A stretch of DNA of 64,000 nucleotides from Brevundimonas sp. SORGH_AS_0993 (GCF_030818545.1 NZ_JAUTAH010000001.1:1183001-1247000), one strand, 5' to 3'. Positions 52,531 through 60,173 are shown, counted from the stretch's first letter. Numbers and translations: made by a program. Notes: generated by a model from the sequence alone, not told the origin.

Positions 52531-55251
52531 TCAGGCGCTCAGACGATTGAGCGCGGCCTGGAAATTCGCCAACTGGGTCTGCTGATAGGCGGTCGAGCCG
52601 CCCTTGCCGGTCTGGCTGTTGGTCTGAGACGTGCTCTGCGGCCCCAGGGAGCGGTAGGCGGACCGTACAGCCGTCATGGCCTGGGCCAGGGCCGCCGTCG
52701 CCGCCTTGATCGATTGGGCGTCGTTCAGATTCAAGGTGTTGGCCAGGTTCAGCCCGTAGGTCTTGACCGACTTGTCCGCCGTGTTTCCGACGAAGCCAGG
52801 CGACAGCCCCAGCGCCGCCAGGGCGTCCTTGCCCACGGCGCCGGCCGAGATCACCGCTCCGGCCTTGTTGTCGGCCGCGACGATCTGAAGCCTTTGGACG
52901 GGCGGAGCCACCTTGGAGTCGGTGATCACCGTCGCCTTCAACTGCCGGTTCGACGCGGTCATGATCTTCTTGGCCAGGGTGTCCAGCGTGTCCTTGGCGT
53001 CGATCGTCACCGTCACGGCGCGGCCGCCTCCGGCCGGCGAGATCGAGAACTGATCCCCCACCCGCGCCGCGGTGGAGATGGTCAAAAGCCTGGATTCGGT
53101 CTGCATGATCTCGCCCTGCGGCAGCCCCAGGCGATCCAGGACGCTGGACCCTCCCTCCGCGATGGTCAGGCTGGTCGGCGTGGCCTGGTCGCCGTCGCCG
53201 CGCCAGGTGCGATTGTACTCCACCGTCCCGGTGGCCAGATCCAGCCGCGCCAGATAGGCCCGTGTCGGATCGGTCTTGGCCGCGCCCGCGTCGCGGTTCG
53301 TGCCGGTGATCCAGACCTTGCCGTCCTTGATCTTGACGTCGGCCGCCGTGTCGTTTCCGGCCCCGCCGAAATAGGTCAGTCGATCATCGGACCCGGCCTG
53401 CAGGTCGTCGGACAGGCTGGCGACGAAGACGTCGCTCCCACCCGAATAGGCGTTAGTCACCGTCCCGGCGTCCAGGGCGCCGTTCTCGGTCTGGCCCGTC
53501 ACCACCACCCGGCCGTTCTCGACCGAAACTCCGGCGATGGAGCCGCTCAGCAGCCCCAGATCGCGCGTGGCCGCCAGGGTCGGAACCCCGGAAGAATCAA
53601 GGGTGAACCGGCGCACGACGGCCCGCCCGTTCTCGACGCCTGCGGTATAGAGATCCGACCCCGACACCGTCATGGCCTGCACCGAATCGTCGCCGGACGT
53701 GCCGAATTGCCTGGTCGAGACATTCACCCCCTTCACCGGCCCGTTGACCGTCAACGGCTTCTCCTGGAAGCTCTGCAGATAGCTGTCCCATCCGCCCAGG
53801 GCCGCCTGGCCCGGCATCGCCGACTTGGCCCGCCCGGCGACATAGACCATGCCGTCGTCGCCGAAACGGACCTCGGTCGCCTCGTCGGCCGCCTTGGCGC
53901 CGCGCCGTTGGGTCCACAGCTCCTTGCCGCTCTTGTCGAAGATGGTGACGAAACTGTCGGCCACAGTGGCGACGTCGCCGCTCTTTCCCGACTCCAGGGC
54001 GCCGGTCACGGACCCCGCCACCGCCACCCGGCCGTCGGCGTCCACGGCGATGGAGAAGCCGTTGGCCGATCCGGCCGCGCCCAGAAGCTTGGTCTGCATC
54101 AGATTGCCGGCGGAATCGTATTTCATCAGGGCGACGTCGCGCGTCCCCTTGATCGGTTGGTTGTCCAGCCCTTCGGTCAGGTCAGCAATGACCCAGACCG
54201 AGCCGTCGGGCGCCGTCGCGCTGGCCCGCACCGCCGCAACCCCGTCGGGCAAATCGGTCTTCCCCACCCGGTCCGCGACCCAGAAAGGATCATCCACCCC
54301 CTGCTGCGCGGCCGGGGCGTCGCCGCCGTCGGCCTGGAACTTCAGCAGTTGGCTCGCGCCCTTGGTCCCGACGCCCTGCGTCACATAGACGGCGTCAGAG
54401 GCGGCGGCGGCCTTGAAGCCCACCGTCTCCCCCAACCCGCCCCAGAACTTCAGCGCCCACTGATCCGGCCCGGCCGGCAGGGTGATGGTCTTGCCGCCGC
54501 TCTTGACCGTCTTGGGCGGGGCCTCGATCGCCTCGCGCCCCACGCGCGTGCCGACGCCGGCGTCCGCCAGCTTGCCGTTGATGTGGGCGATGACGTTGTC
54601 CATAGTGCGCGGCGTCGCGCCCATGTCCGACAGGTCGATATCGACGCTCTGCGTCCCGTTCGTCGTGCGAATGGTGATGGCGAACTTCACGTCGCCCTGG
54701 AACGCCTGGACCGGATCGCTCAGAGAGCCGTCGTGGATCGGCTGGGTCACGAAGCTGGAGGGCGCCTTCTCCTGGGCGTAGCCGGTCTTGACCCTGGACT
54801 GCGACACGCCCTGCACAAGGCGCAGATCCTCGAACTTGGCGGCCTTCAGATAGTCCGACAGTTCCGACAGGCCCGAAGCGAAGCGCTTGGCCACCTGCCC
54901 CTCTTCCGCGGCCGACAGCCCCTTGACGCCGGCCCTGTCCGCCAGGGCGCTGAGGGTGTTCAACGCCTGATAGGTGGCGAACAGCTTGCGATAGTCGCCC
55001 GAGGCGCCCGCCAGGTCCAGATTTACGGCGGATTCATCGACGATGCGTCGCCCGCCCAGGGCGGCGCGCACCATGTCACTGGCCTTGGGGGCGGACGCGA
55101 CCTTGGAAGACGACCACGGCGCCGTCGGTTGGGTCTGCTTGGTCGGAATCTTCGTCTGGGGCGAGGTCGTGGCTGACGCCAGTGCGCTCATCAGCGAGGA
55201 TGTATCGGTCCCCCCGCCGTACAGGCCCAACAGATAGCTGTTGTTGATCAT
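52531..55251 (-). CDS. flaEY: Flagellin-associated protein, FlaEY-like
   Basis: 906 residues placed next to a flagellin array, as is the FlaEY locus of Caulobacter crescentus, which is needed for normal flagellin synthesis and filament assembly. Seen: an N-terminal Ser/Thr/Pro-rich part, a module near residues 180-300 with VKFAITIRTTNGTQSVDIDLSDMG, a central run of SBBP/beta-propeller-type repeats (GTRDVALMKYDSAGNLMQTKLLG; FGDDGMVYVAGRAKS; GGAGNDTAADVKIKDGKVWITG), and a C-terminal flagellar hook IN-like part (VTVTIDAKDTLDTLAKKIM). No signal peptide. The gene name rests on context and overall layout, not on an alignment. Confidence 0.62.
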   Translation of the reverse strand: MINNSYLLGLYGGGTDTSSLMSALASATTSPQTKIPTKQTQPTAPWSSSKVASAPKASDMVRAALGGRRIVDESAVNLDLAGASGDYRKLFATYQALNTLSALADRAGVKGLSAAEEGQVAKRFASGLSELSDYLKAAKFEDLRLVQGVSQSRVKTGYAQEKAPSSFVTQPIHDGSLSDPVQAFQGDVKFAITIRTTNGTQSVDIDLSDMGATPRTMDNVIAHINGKLADAGVGTRVGREAIEAPPKTVKSGGKTITLPAGPDQWALKFWGGLGETVGFKAAAASDAVYVTQGVGTKGASQLLKFQADGGDAPAAQQGVDDPFWVADRVGKTDLPDGVAAVRASATAPDGSVWVIADLTEGLDNQPIKGTRDVALMKYDSAGNLMQTKLLGAAGSANGFSIAVDADGRVAVAGSVTGALESGKSGDVATVADSFVTIFDKSGKELWTQRRGAKAADEATEVRFGDDGMVYVAGRAKSAMPGQAALGGWDSYLQSFQEKPLTVNGPVKGVNVSTRQFGTSGDDSVQAMTVSGSDLYTAGVENGRAVVRRFTLDSSGVPTLAATRDLGLLSGSIAGVSVENGRVVVTGQTENGALDAGTVTNAYSGGSDVFVASLSDDLQAGSDDRLTYFGGAGNDTAADVKIKDGKVWITGTNRDAGAAKTDPTRAYLARLDLATGTVEYNRTWRGDGDQATPTSLTIAEGGSSVLDRLGLPQGEIMQTESRLLTISTAARVGDQFSISPAGGGRAVTVTIDAKDTLDTLAKKIMTASNRQLKATVITDSKVAPPVQRLQIVAADNKAGAVISAGAVGKDALAALGLSPGFVGNTADKSVKTYGLNLANTLNLNDAQSIKAATAALAQAMTAVRSAYRSLGPQSTSQTNSQTGKGGSTAYQQTQLANFQAALNRLSA

Positions 55252-55334
55252 AATTCGGCTCCGCCTGTCATCTTGCGATGCGGACCGATAACGAACCCTT
55301 AAACGGGCCGGTCAGTCCCCGGATCAGCCGCCGA

Positions 55335-56168
55335 TCAACCCTTGAACAGCGACAGGATGATCTGCGGCGCCTGGTTGGCGATCGAAAGCGCCTGGACGCC
55401 CAGTTGCTGTTGCACCTGCAGGGCCTGCAACCGGGCGCTTTCCTTGGCCATGTCGGCGTCGACCAGATTGCCGATCCCTGCCTCCAGCGCGTCCGACAGC
55501 TTGCTGACATAGGTGGTGTGGCGCTCGATCTGTTTCGACTGGGCGCCCAGTTCGGCCATGTTGGCGGTCGCCGTGGTCAGGGCCGTATTGACCCGGGCCA
55601 GGGCCGCGTCGGCGTTGGCCTTGCTCAGCAGGTCCGGCGCCGACGGCGTCGTGCCCAGCCCAAGGCCGTTCAGAGTCATGTTCTGACGATCCAGCGGAAT
55701 GGTCTCCACCCCGTCGGCGCTGGCCAGGAAGTTGATCGCCGTCGTCGAAGAGCCGTTCAAAATGTTCGATCCGTCGAAGATGGCGTTATCCGCGAACGAC
55801 TGGATCGACTTCAGCAGCGCCTGGAACTCGTCATTGTAGGAGGTCCGCATCGCCAGGGTGGCGCTCTCGTCGGAGGCGGCCGTGGCCTTGGACTTCAGTT
55901 CGGTCAGCAGGTCCGTGATCTGTTCGCCCGCCGCCAGCGACACGTCGGCGATCGAGGTCGCGCGGCCCAGGCTGGTGGTGACGGCTTCCAGCGATCCGCG
56001 ATCCGCTCTCTGCCCCTGCGCCACCGCCCACACGGCGGCGTTGTCCTTGGCGCCCTGAACCTTCAGGCCGGTGTTCACCCGGCTCTGGGTCGAGGCCAGC
56101 TGGTCGCTGGTCTTGTTCAGGTTCTGCAGGGCGATCATCGCCGAGGTGTTGGTGTGGATGCTGGTCAT
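55335..56168 (-). CDS. Flagellin (divergent, FljJ-like)
   Basis: 277 residues, consisting of the conserved D0/D1 ends only, with little of the variable D2/D3 domain, as in Caulobacter flagellins of about 27-29 kDa. N-terminus SIHTNTSAMIALQNLNKTSDQLASTQSRVNTGLKV; C-terminus GIGNLVDADMAKESARLQALQVQQQLGVQALSIANQAPQIILSLFKG. It is clearly less similar to the other three flagellins than they are to each other and lacks their common leader, so it is probably controlled differently, as the hook-proximal FljJ is in Caulobacter (inference). Confidence 0.92.
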   Translation of the reverse strand: MTSIHTNTSAMIALQNLNKTSDQLASTQSRVNTGLKVQGAKDNAAVWAVAQGQRADRGSLEAVTTSLGRATSIADVSLAAGEQITDLLTELKSKATAASDESATLAMRTSYNDEFQALLKSIQSFADNAIFDGSNILNGSSTTAINFLASADGVETIPLDRQNMTLNGLGLGTTPSAPDLLSKANADAALARVNTALTTATANMAELGAQSKQIERHTTYVSKLSDALEAGIGNLVDADMAKESARLQALQVQQQLGVQALSIANQAPQIILSLFKG

Positions 56169-56303
56169 GGCTTTAAGCCCCGGACTTCTGTTAGCTGCAC
56201 CATATAACCATGAGTCGTGAGCGGATGGTTAACGCCCCGGAAACCATGATTGCGCCGTCCGGCATGCCGGCGGCGTTAACGACGTCTGTTTTCGACAACC
56301 GGC

Positions 56304-56585
56304 CTAGACCGTGGTGTCGAATATCTTTCCGCCGCGATAGGTCGGATCGCCGCTAAGCTTTTCGACCTCCTCACGAGGCAATTGGCGGATCACCTCGCCC
56401 GTCACACGATCCAGAACCTTGTAAACGTAGCGGTTTTCTCCGACAGCCTCGATAGTCAGCCGATAACGGCCTGCGTCCGCATTGTCGTTGCGCGGCTCGG
56501 GCTGGGCCTGAGGGTGCGGCGCGACGGCGGGCGTCGAGGACGGGACGACGGGGGGATTCGTTATTCTGACGACATTCTCTGTCAT
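56304..56585 (-). CDS. FlaG-like flagellar protein
   Basis: 93 residues. A Pro/Gln-rich N-terminal half is followed by the FlaG family core RYRLTIEAVGENRYVYKVLDRVTGEVIRQLPREEVEKL. FlaG proteins influence filament length in several bacteria. The gene lies between the divergent flagellin and the flagellin array, with hairpin structures on its upstream side. Confidence 0.85.
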   Translation of the reverse strand: MTENVVRITNPPVVPSSTPAVAPHPQAQPEPRNDNADAGRYRLTIEAVGENRYVYKVLDRVTGEVIRQLPREEVEKLSGDPTYRGGKIFDTTV

Positions 56586-56636
56586 GGCTCCCAGCGCGGG
56601 CGAGCCGCGCTCCTCTAAAACTCAACAAACGTCGGA

Positions 56637-56662
56637 CCGGGGCGGATCATGATCCGCCCCGG
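56637..56662. terminator. 26-base perfect palindrome downstream of flagellin copy A
   Basis: CCGGGGCGGATCA/TGATCCGCCCCGG, 13-base arms without a spacer, 10 bases past the stop codon of the flagellin ending at 56672. No U run follows directly, so termination is likely but factor-independent status is uncertain. Confidence 0.6.
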
Positions 56663-56671
56663 TCGTCGGCC

Positions 56672-57484
56672 TTAGCGGAACAGGCCCAGCAGGATGGAGC
56701 TGGACGAGTTGGCGATCGACAGCGCCTGCACGCCCAGCTGTTGCTTGGTTTGCAGGGCGGTCAGCTTGGCGCTTTCCTTGGCCAGGTCGGCGTCCACCAG
56801 GTTGCCGATGGCGGCTTCCGTGGCGTCTTGCAGCTTGCCGACATAGGTCAGTTGGCGACCGACCGACTTGGACTGGGTGCCCAAGGTGGCCAGGCTGGTC
56901 GTCACGGTCTTGATCGCGGCGTCTACGGCGGTCGTCGTGGCGCCGGCGCGAACGACCGTGCCGCTGTTGATGGCGGTCAGGGTCGCGTCCGAAGACGTAT
57001 CGGCCGCAAAGCCGATGCCGTAGGTGCCGCCCGTGGTGTTGGTCGTCACATTGGTGACGCCCGCCGTGGTCCACAGGTTGACGCCGTCGAAGCTGGCGCC
57101 CGACAGGGCCGAGGCCACTTCCTTGCCCATAGCATTGAAATCTTTGAGGTAGGAAGCTTCCGAGTCCGATCCGGCCGCGGACGACTGGATGTTGACCGCC
57201 AGTTGTTTCATCTCTTCCAGGGCCGAAGTCACGGTGTCGCCGGCGGCCAGGGCGACGTCGACCAGCGACTGACCCCGTTGCAGCGAGTTCTTGACCGCGT
57301 CCATGGCGCCCATGCTGGCGCGCTGGGTCGTGGCGACGGCGAAGATGGCGCCGTTGTCCTTCGCCGTGGCGACCTTCAGGCCCGTGCTGACGCGGCTTTG
57401 CGTTGTCTGCAACTGGCTGTTGGTCTTGGCGAGGTTTTGCAGCGCAACCGAGGCGCCGTAGTTCGTATTGATGCTATTCGGCAT
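56672..57484 (-). CDS. Flagellin, copy A
   Basis: 270 residues, filament protein with D0/D1 only. SINTNYGASVALQNLAKTNSQLQTTQSRVSTGLKV at the start; GTQSKSVGRQLTYVGKLQDATEAAIGNLVDADLAKESAKL and ending ANSSSSILLGLFR. The protein is identical to copy B (57600-58412); the only base difference I found is a synonymous GTA/GTG valine (56924 versus 57852). The leader upstream keeps the three hairpins but not a sigma54 promoter, so expression may come from copy B's transcript. Confidence 0.95.
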   Translation of the reverse strand: MPNSINTNYGASVALQNLAKTNSQLQTTQSRVSTGLKVATAKDNGAIFAVATTQRASMGAMDAVKNSLQRGQSLVDVALAAGDTVTSALEEMKQLAVNIQSSAAGSDSEASYLKDFNAMGKEVASALSGASFDGVNLWTTAGVTNVTTNTTGGTYGIGFAADTSSDATLTAINSGTVVRAGATTTAVDAAIKTVTTSLATLGTQSKSVGRQLTYVGKLQDATEAAIGNLVDADLAKESAKLTALQTKQQLGVQALSIANSSSSILLGLFR

Positions 57485-57547
57485 TTTGGCCGTCCTTCTT
57501 CACTTTGTGATGTCCGTCGCCCTTTTGACGACGGGAGCGTTTTGCTC
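57485..57547 (-). promoter_or_regulatory. Conserved flagellin 5' leader with three hairpins (copy A)
   Basis: Reading toward the gene: GAGC-AAAAC-GCTC (57547-57535); then CCGTCG-TCAAAAGGG-CGACGG (57534-57514), then TCAC-AAA-GTGA (57510-57500), then AAGGA and ATG. The same order occurs upstream of copies B and C. The second stem has different bases but the same pairing there. Confidence 0.7.
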
Positions 57548-57599
57548 AGGGTCTTGGGGACTTTGGCCGGACGGGCGAACCCATCCGACCTTGCGGTCC

Positions 57600-58412
57600 T
57601 TAGCGGAACAGGCCCAGCAGGATGGAGCTGGACGAGTTGGCGATCGACAGCGCCTGCACGCCCAGCTGTTGCTTGGTTTGCAGGGCGGTCAGCTTGGCGC
57701 TTTCCTTGGCCAGGTCGGCGTCCACCAGGTTGCCGATGGCGGCTTCCGTGGCGTCTTGCAGCTTGCCGACATAGGTCAGTTGGCGACCGACCGACTTGGA
57801 CTGGGTGCCCAAGGTGGCCAGGCTGGTCGTCACGGTCTTGATCGCGGCGTCCACGGCGGTCGTCGTGGCGCCGGCGCGAACGACCGTGCCGCTGTTGATG
57901 GCGGTCAGGGTCGCGTCCGAAGACGTATCGGCCGCAAAGCCGATGCCGTAGGTGCCGCCCGTGGTGTTGGTCGTCACATTGGTGACGCCCGCCGTGGTCC
58001 ACAGGTTGACGCCGTCGAAGCTGGCGCCCGACAGGGCCGAGGCCACTTCCTTGCCCATAGCATTGAAATCTTTGAGGTAGGAAGCTTCCGAGTCCGATCC
58101 GGCCGCGGACGACTGGATGTTGACCGCCAGTTGTTTCATCTCTTCCAGGGCCGAAGTCACGGTGTCGCCGGCGGCCAGGGCGACGTCGACCAGCGACTGA
58201 CCCCGTTGCAGCGAGTTCTTGACCGCGTCCATGGCGCCCATGCTGGCGCGCTGGGTCGTGGCGACGGCGAAGATGGCGCCGTTGTCCTTCGCCGTGGCGA
58301 CCTTCAGGCCCGTGCTGACGCGGCTTTGCGTTGTCTGCAACTGGCTGTTGGTCTTGGCGAGGTTTTGCAGCGCAACCGAGGCGCCGTAGTTCGTATTGAT
58401 GCTATTCGGCAT
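57600..58412 (-). CDS. Flagellin, copy B
   Basis: 270 residues, protein identical to copy A and nearly identical in DNA (928-base tandem spacing), pointing to very recent duplication or gene conversion. It has all regulatory parts of a late Caulobacter-type flagellar gene: a sigma54 promoter at 58486-58502, an IHF match and ftr-like enhancer sites further upstream, and the hairpin leader between promoter and ATG. Confidence 0.95.
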   Translation of the reverse strand: MPNSINTNYGASVALQNLAKTNSQLQTTQSRVSTGLKVATAKDNGAIFAVATTQRASMGAMDAVKNSLQRGQSLVDVALAAGDTVTSALEEMKQLAVNIQSSAAGSDSEASYLKDFNAMGKEVASALSGASFDGVNLWTTAGVTNVTTNTTGGTYGIGFAADTSSDATLTAINSGTVVRAGATTTAVDAAIKTVTTSLATLGTQSKSVGRQLTYVGKLQDATEAAIGNLVDADLAKESAKLTALQTKQQLGVQALSIANSSSSILLGLFR

Positions 58413-58475
58413 TTTGGCCGGTTCCTTTCACTTCGTGATGGCCGACGTCGTTTTGGCGTCGGGAGCGTTTTGCTC
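58413..58475 (-). promoter_or_regulatory. Conserved flagellin 5' leader with three hairpins (copy B)
   Basis: GAGC-AAAAC-GCTC (58475-58463), CCGACG-CCAAAACGA-CGTCGG (58462-58442) and TCAC-GAA-GTGA (58438-58428), then AAAGGA before the ATG. Relative to copy A the second stem swaps a T-A for an A-T pair. The first hairpin begins about where a transcript from the sigma54 promoter would start. Confidence 0.72.
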
Positions 58476-58485
58476 GGGAGGGAAG

Positions 58486-58502
58486 AAGCAATTGCCGGGC
58501 CA
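58486..58502 (-). promoter_or_regulatory. Sigma54 promoter of flagellin copy B
   Basis: TGGCCCGGCAATTGCTT on the minus strand matches the -24/-12 consensus TGGCAC-N5-TTGC with correct GG to GC spacing. Predicted start is near 58475, the first base of the conserved leader. Confidence 0.85.
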
Positions 58503-58513
58503 GTCCTGGCGGT

Positions 58514-58526
58514 CGGCAAAATCTGC
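58514..58526. promoter_or_regulatory. ftr-like site A (FlbD-type enhancer), partial
   Basis: CGGCAAAATCTGC, the core found again in two fuller copies at 58573-58624. The motif resembles the ftr elements bound by FlbD upstream of sigma54 flagellar promoters in Caulobacter. Confidence 0.55.
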
Positions 58527-58538
58527 AACCTATTGATT
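58526..58538 (-). promoter_or_regulatory. IHF site match
   Basis: AATCAATAGGTTG on the minus strand fits WATCAA-N4-TTR exactly and lies in an AT-rich stretch (58526-58563) between the sigma54 promoter and the distal enhancers, as expected for a DNA-bending site. Confidence 0.65.
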
Positions 58539-58572
58539 TGCAATGTTAATACGTTGTTCACCATGCCTTTCT

Positions 58573-58624
58573 CCCGGCAAAATCTGCCGAGTTCTCAGGG
58601 GTCGCCAGGCAGATTTTGCCGGGC
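58573..58624. promoter_or_regulatory. Two inverted ftr-like enhancer sites
   Basis: CCCGGCAAAATCTGCCGA (58573-58590) and, in opposite orientation, the same core at 58607-58624, 16 bases apart and about 70-120 bases upstream of the sigma54 promoter. They match the ftr pattern CGGCAAAANNTGCCG used by the activator FlbD. Confidence 0.72.
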
Positions 58625-58639
58625 GACGACGTTTCAGGG

Positions 58640-58665
58640 CCCCGCCGCCGTCGGCGGCGGCGGGG
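58640..58665. repeat. GC-rich hairpin in the flagellin intergenic region
   Basis: Perfect 11-base arms CCCCGCCGCCG/CGGCGGCGGGG with loop TCGG. It separates the enhancer region of copy B from the repeat downstream of copy C and may stop read-through from copy C. Confidence 0.5.
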
Positions 58666-58710
58666 GATCGCATCAGGGGGCGCGCCCCCCGAGAGCCGGA
58701 TTGTCATGGA

Positions 58711-58766
58711 CGGAACCGCGCCACGGTTCCGGCTGAGGCGTGAATCAGGCGCTCGCTTGAATCTGG
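58711..58766. repeat. Intergenic palindromic repeat, copy 2
   Basis: CGGAACCGCG...CGGTTCCGG hairpin followed by GGCTGAGGCGTGAATCAGGC and CTCGCTTGAATC, the same block order as at 30846-30903. It lies 60 bases beyond the end of flagellin copy C. Confidence 0.7.
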
Positions 58767-58785
58767 AGGCTTCTTCACCGCATCT

Positions 58786-58808
58786 GCGGAATCGTCTGGC
58801 GATTCCGC
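58786..58808 (-). terminator. Hairpin downstream of flagellin copy C
   Basis: Stem GCGGAATCG/CGATTCCGC with a 5-base loop, 17 bases after the stop codon of flagellin copy C. No U run follows, so it may only protect the 3' end. Confidence 0.5.
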
Positions 58809-58824
58809 CTCGACGGATCAGGCT

Positions 58825-59643
58825 CTAGTTCCGGAACAGGCTCAGAAGGGTCGAGCTGGCCGAGTTGGCGATCGACAGCGCCTGGACGCCCAGTTGCTGC
58901 TTGGTCTGCAGGGCGGTCAGCTTGGCGCTTTCCTTGGCCAGGTCGGCGTCCACCAGGTTGCCGATGCCGGCTTCGGTGGAGTCCTGCAACTTGTTCACGA
59001 AAGTCAGTTGACGACCGACCGACTTGGACTGGGTGCCCAGGGTCGCCAGGTTGGTGGTGACTTCCTTGATGGCGGCGTCGACGGCGGCCGTTGTGGCGTC
59101 GGCGCGGGCGGCCGTGCCCGCCGAGACGGCCGTAATGGGGGCGGCGGCGGCCTTGTCCACCGTGCCGAAGCCGATCTGATAGCTGCCGCCGTTCAGATTG
59201 GTGGTGATATTGGTCGCCGTGGTGGTGTTCCACAGGTTCACCCCATCGAAGCTGGCGCCCTTCAGCGCCGCGTCGATTTCCTTGCCCAGGGCGTTGTAAT
59301 CTTTCAGATAGGAAGCTTCCGAGTCCGATCCGGCCGCCGACGACTGGATGTTGACCGCCAGTTGCTTCATCTCTTCCAGGGCGGCGGTGACGGTGTCGCC
59401 GGCGGCCAGGGCCACGTCGACGATGGACTGGCCGCGTTGCAGCGAATTCTTGACCGCATCCATGGCGCTCATATTGGCGCGCTGGGTCGTCGCGACGGCG
59501 AAGATCGCGCCGTTGTCCTTGGCGTTGGCGACCTTCAGTCCCGTGCTGACACGGCTCTGCGTGCGCTCCAACTGGGCGTTGGTCGCATTGAGGTTTTGCA
59601 GCGCGATCGACGCGCCATAGTTCGTGTTGATGCTCGTAGCCAT
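58825..59643 (-). CDS. Flagellin, copy C
   Basis: 272 residues, same architecture as copies A/B but distinct at many positions: start SINTNYGASIALQNLNATNAQLERTQSRVSTGLKVANAKDNG, central KAAAAPITAVSAGTAARADA, end NSASSTLLSLFRN. It has its own sigma54 promoter (59721-59736), ftr-like sites and the hairpin leader. Different flagellins occupy different filament regions in Caulobacter; copy C could be the minor and A/B the bulk filament protein (inference from duplication). Confidence 0.95.
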   Translation of the reverse strand: MATSINTNYGASIALQNLNATNAQLERTQSRVSTGLKVANAKDNGAIFAVATTQRANMSAMDAVKNSLQRGQSIVDVALAAGDTVTAALEEMKQLAVNIQSSAAGSDSEASYLKDYNALGKEIDAALKGASFDGVNLWNTTTATNITTNLNGGSYQIGFGTVDKAAAAPITAVSAGTAARADATTAAVDAAIKEVTTNLATLGTQSKSVGRQLTFVNKLQDSTEAGIGNLVDADLAKESAKLTALQTKQQLGVQALSIANSASSTLLSLFRN

Positions 59644-59708
59644 TTTGGCTGTCCTTTTTCACTTCGTGTGATGTCCGGCGCCGTTTTAGCGCCAGGAGCG
59701 TTTTGCTC
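59644..59708 (-). promoter_or_regulatory. Conserved flagellin 5' leader with three hairpins (copy C)
   Basis: GAGC-AAAAC-GCTC (59708-59696), CTGGCGC-TAAAACG-GCGCCGG (59695-59675, one T-G pair) and TCAC-ACGAA-GTGA (59671-59659), then AAAGGA before the ATG. The second stem differs from copies A and B at several paired positions yet still folds; the AAAA in its loop is kept. Confidence 0.72.
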
Positions 59709-59720
59709 GGTCTCTCCAAG

Positions 59721-59736
59721 AGCAAGGTCGAGGCCA
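59721..59736 (-). promoter_or_regulatory. Sigma54 promoter of flagellin copy C
   Basis: TGGCCTCGACCTTGCT on the minus strand has the -24 GG and -12 GC elements with correct spacing, 13 bases before the first leader hairpin. Confidence 0.82.
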
Positions 59737-59807
59737 GCCCGTATGGCGGCGCCAGCCCAAGTCTATCGTTGATTTCATTGAATTTATTTCAGAAGACGCA
59801 CGGGCGA

Positions 59808-59845
59808 CCCGGCAAGGTTTGACGCTGCGCGGCAAATCCTGCCGA
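59808..59845. promoter_or_regulatory. ftr-like enhancer sites upstream of flagellin copy C
   Basis: CCCGGCAAGGTTTGACG (weak, from 59808) and CGCGGCAAATCCTGCCGAG (59828-59845, strong) lie about 75-110 bases upstream of the sigma54 promoter. An AT-rich stretch at 59767-59792 lies between and may hold a diverged IHF site. Confidence 0.6.
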
Positions 59846-59861
59846 GTCGTTTCTGCCGCCG

Positions 59862-60173
59862 TCAGCGCGGCGGGCCGCCGTTCCTGATCCAGGCGTCCAG
59901 CATCGCCCGCTCCGCCAGCAGGGTCTCGACCGCCAGCCGCCGCGCGGCGTCGCAGCTCAGGATCTGGTTGCCGCGCATCAGATAGACCTCATCCAGATCG
60001 GCCGTCGTCGGCCGGGGCGGCAGGGCCGCCAGGCCGCACGGTTTCGACGCCGCCTCCGGCAGCGGCAGGCGCGGCGGCGCAACCGTCCAGTTCGGGTGCG
60101 AGGCGGCACAGCTCGCGGTCATGGCCGCGCAGGCGATCGGCGCGGCGGCTTTCAACAGGGATATCGGCGTCAT
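59862..60173 (-). CDS. Rz1-like outer-membrane spanin lipoprotein
   Basis: 103 residues. A lipoprotein-type start (LLKAAAPIACAAMTASC) is followed by a Pro-rich mature segment (HPNWTVAPPRLPLPEAA), the hallmark of o-spanins; the rest is helical (SCDAARRLAVETLLAERAMLDAWIR). The first 185 bases overlap the end of the Rz-like gene in another frame, the classic nested Rz/Rz1 arrangement. Spanins fuse inner and outer membranes in the last step of phage lysis. It is somewhat longer than phage lambda Rz1. Confidence 0.7.
   Translation of the reverse strand: MTPISLLKAAAPIACAAMTASCAASHPNWTVAPPRLPLPEAASKPCGLAALPPRPTTADLDEVYLMRGNQILSCDAARRLAVETLLAERAMLDAWIRNGGPPR

Noticed and set aside
52714..55176. 820-codon plus-strand frame opposite the FlaEY-like gene
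   Set aside because: Composition is that of an antisense frame, and it cuts across the start and end of a supported gene.
56178..56215. Sigma54 promoter upstream of the divergent flagellin
   Set aside because: A TGG...TGC pair is present but the spacing between GG and GC is one base too short, so no call is made.
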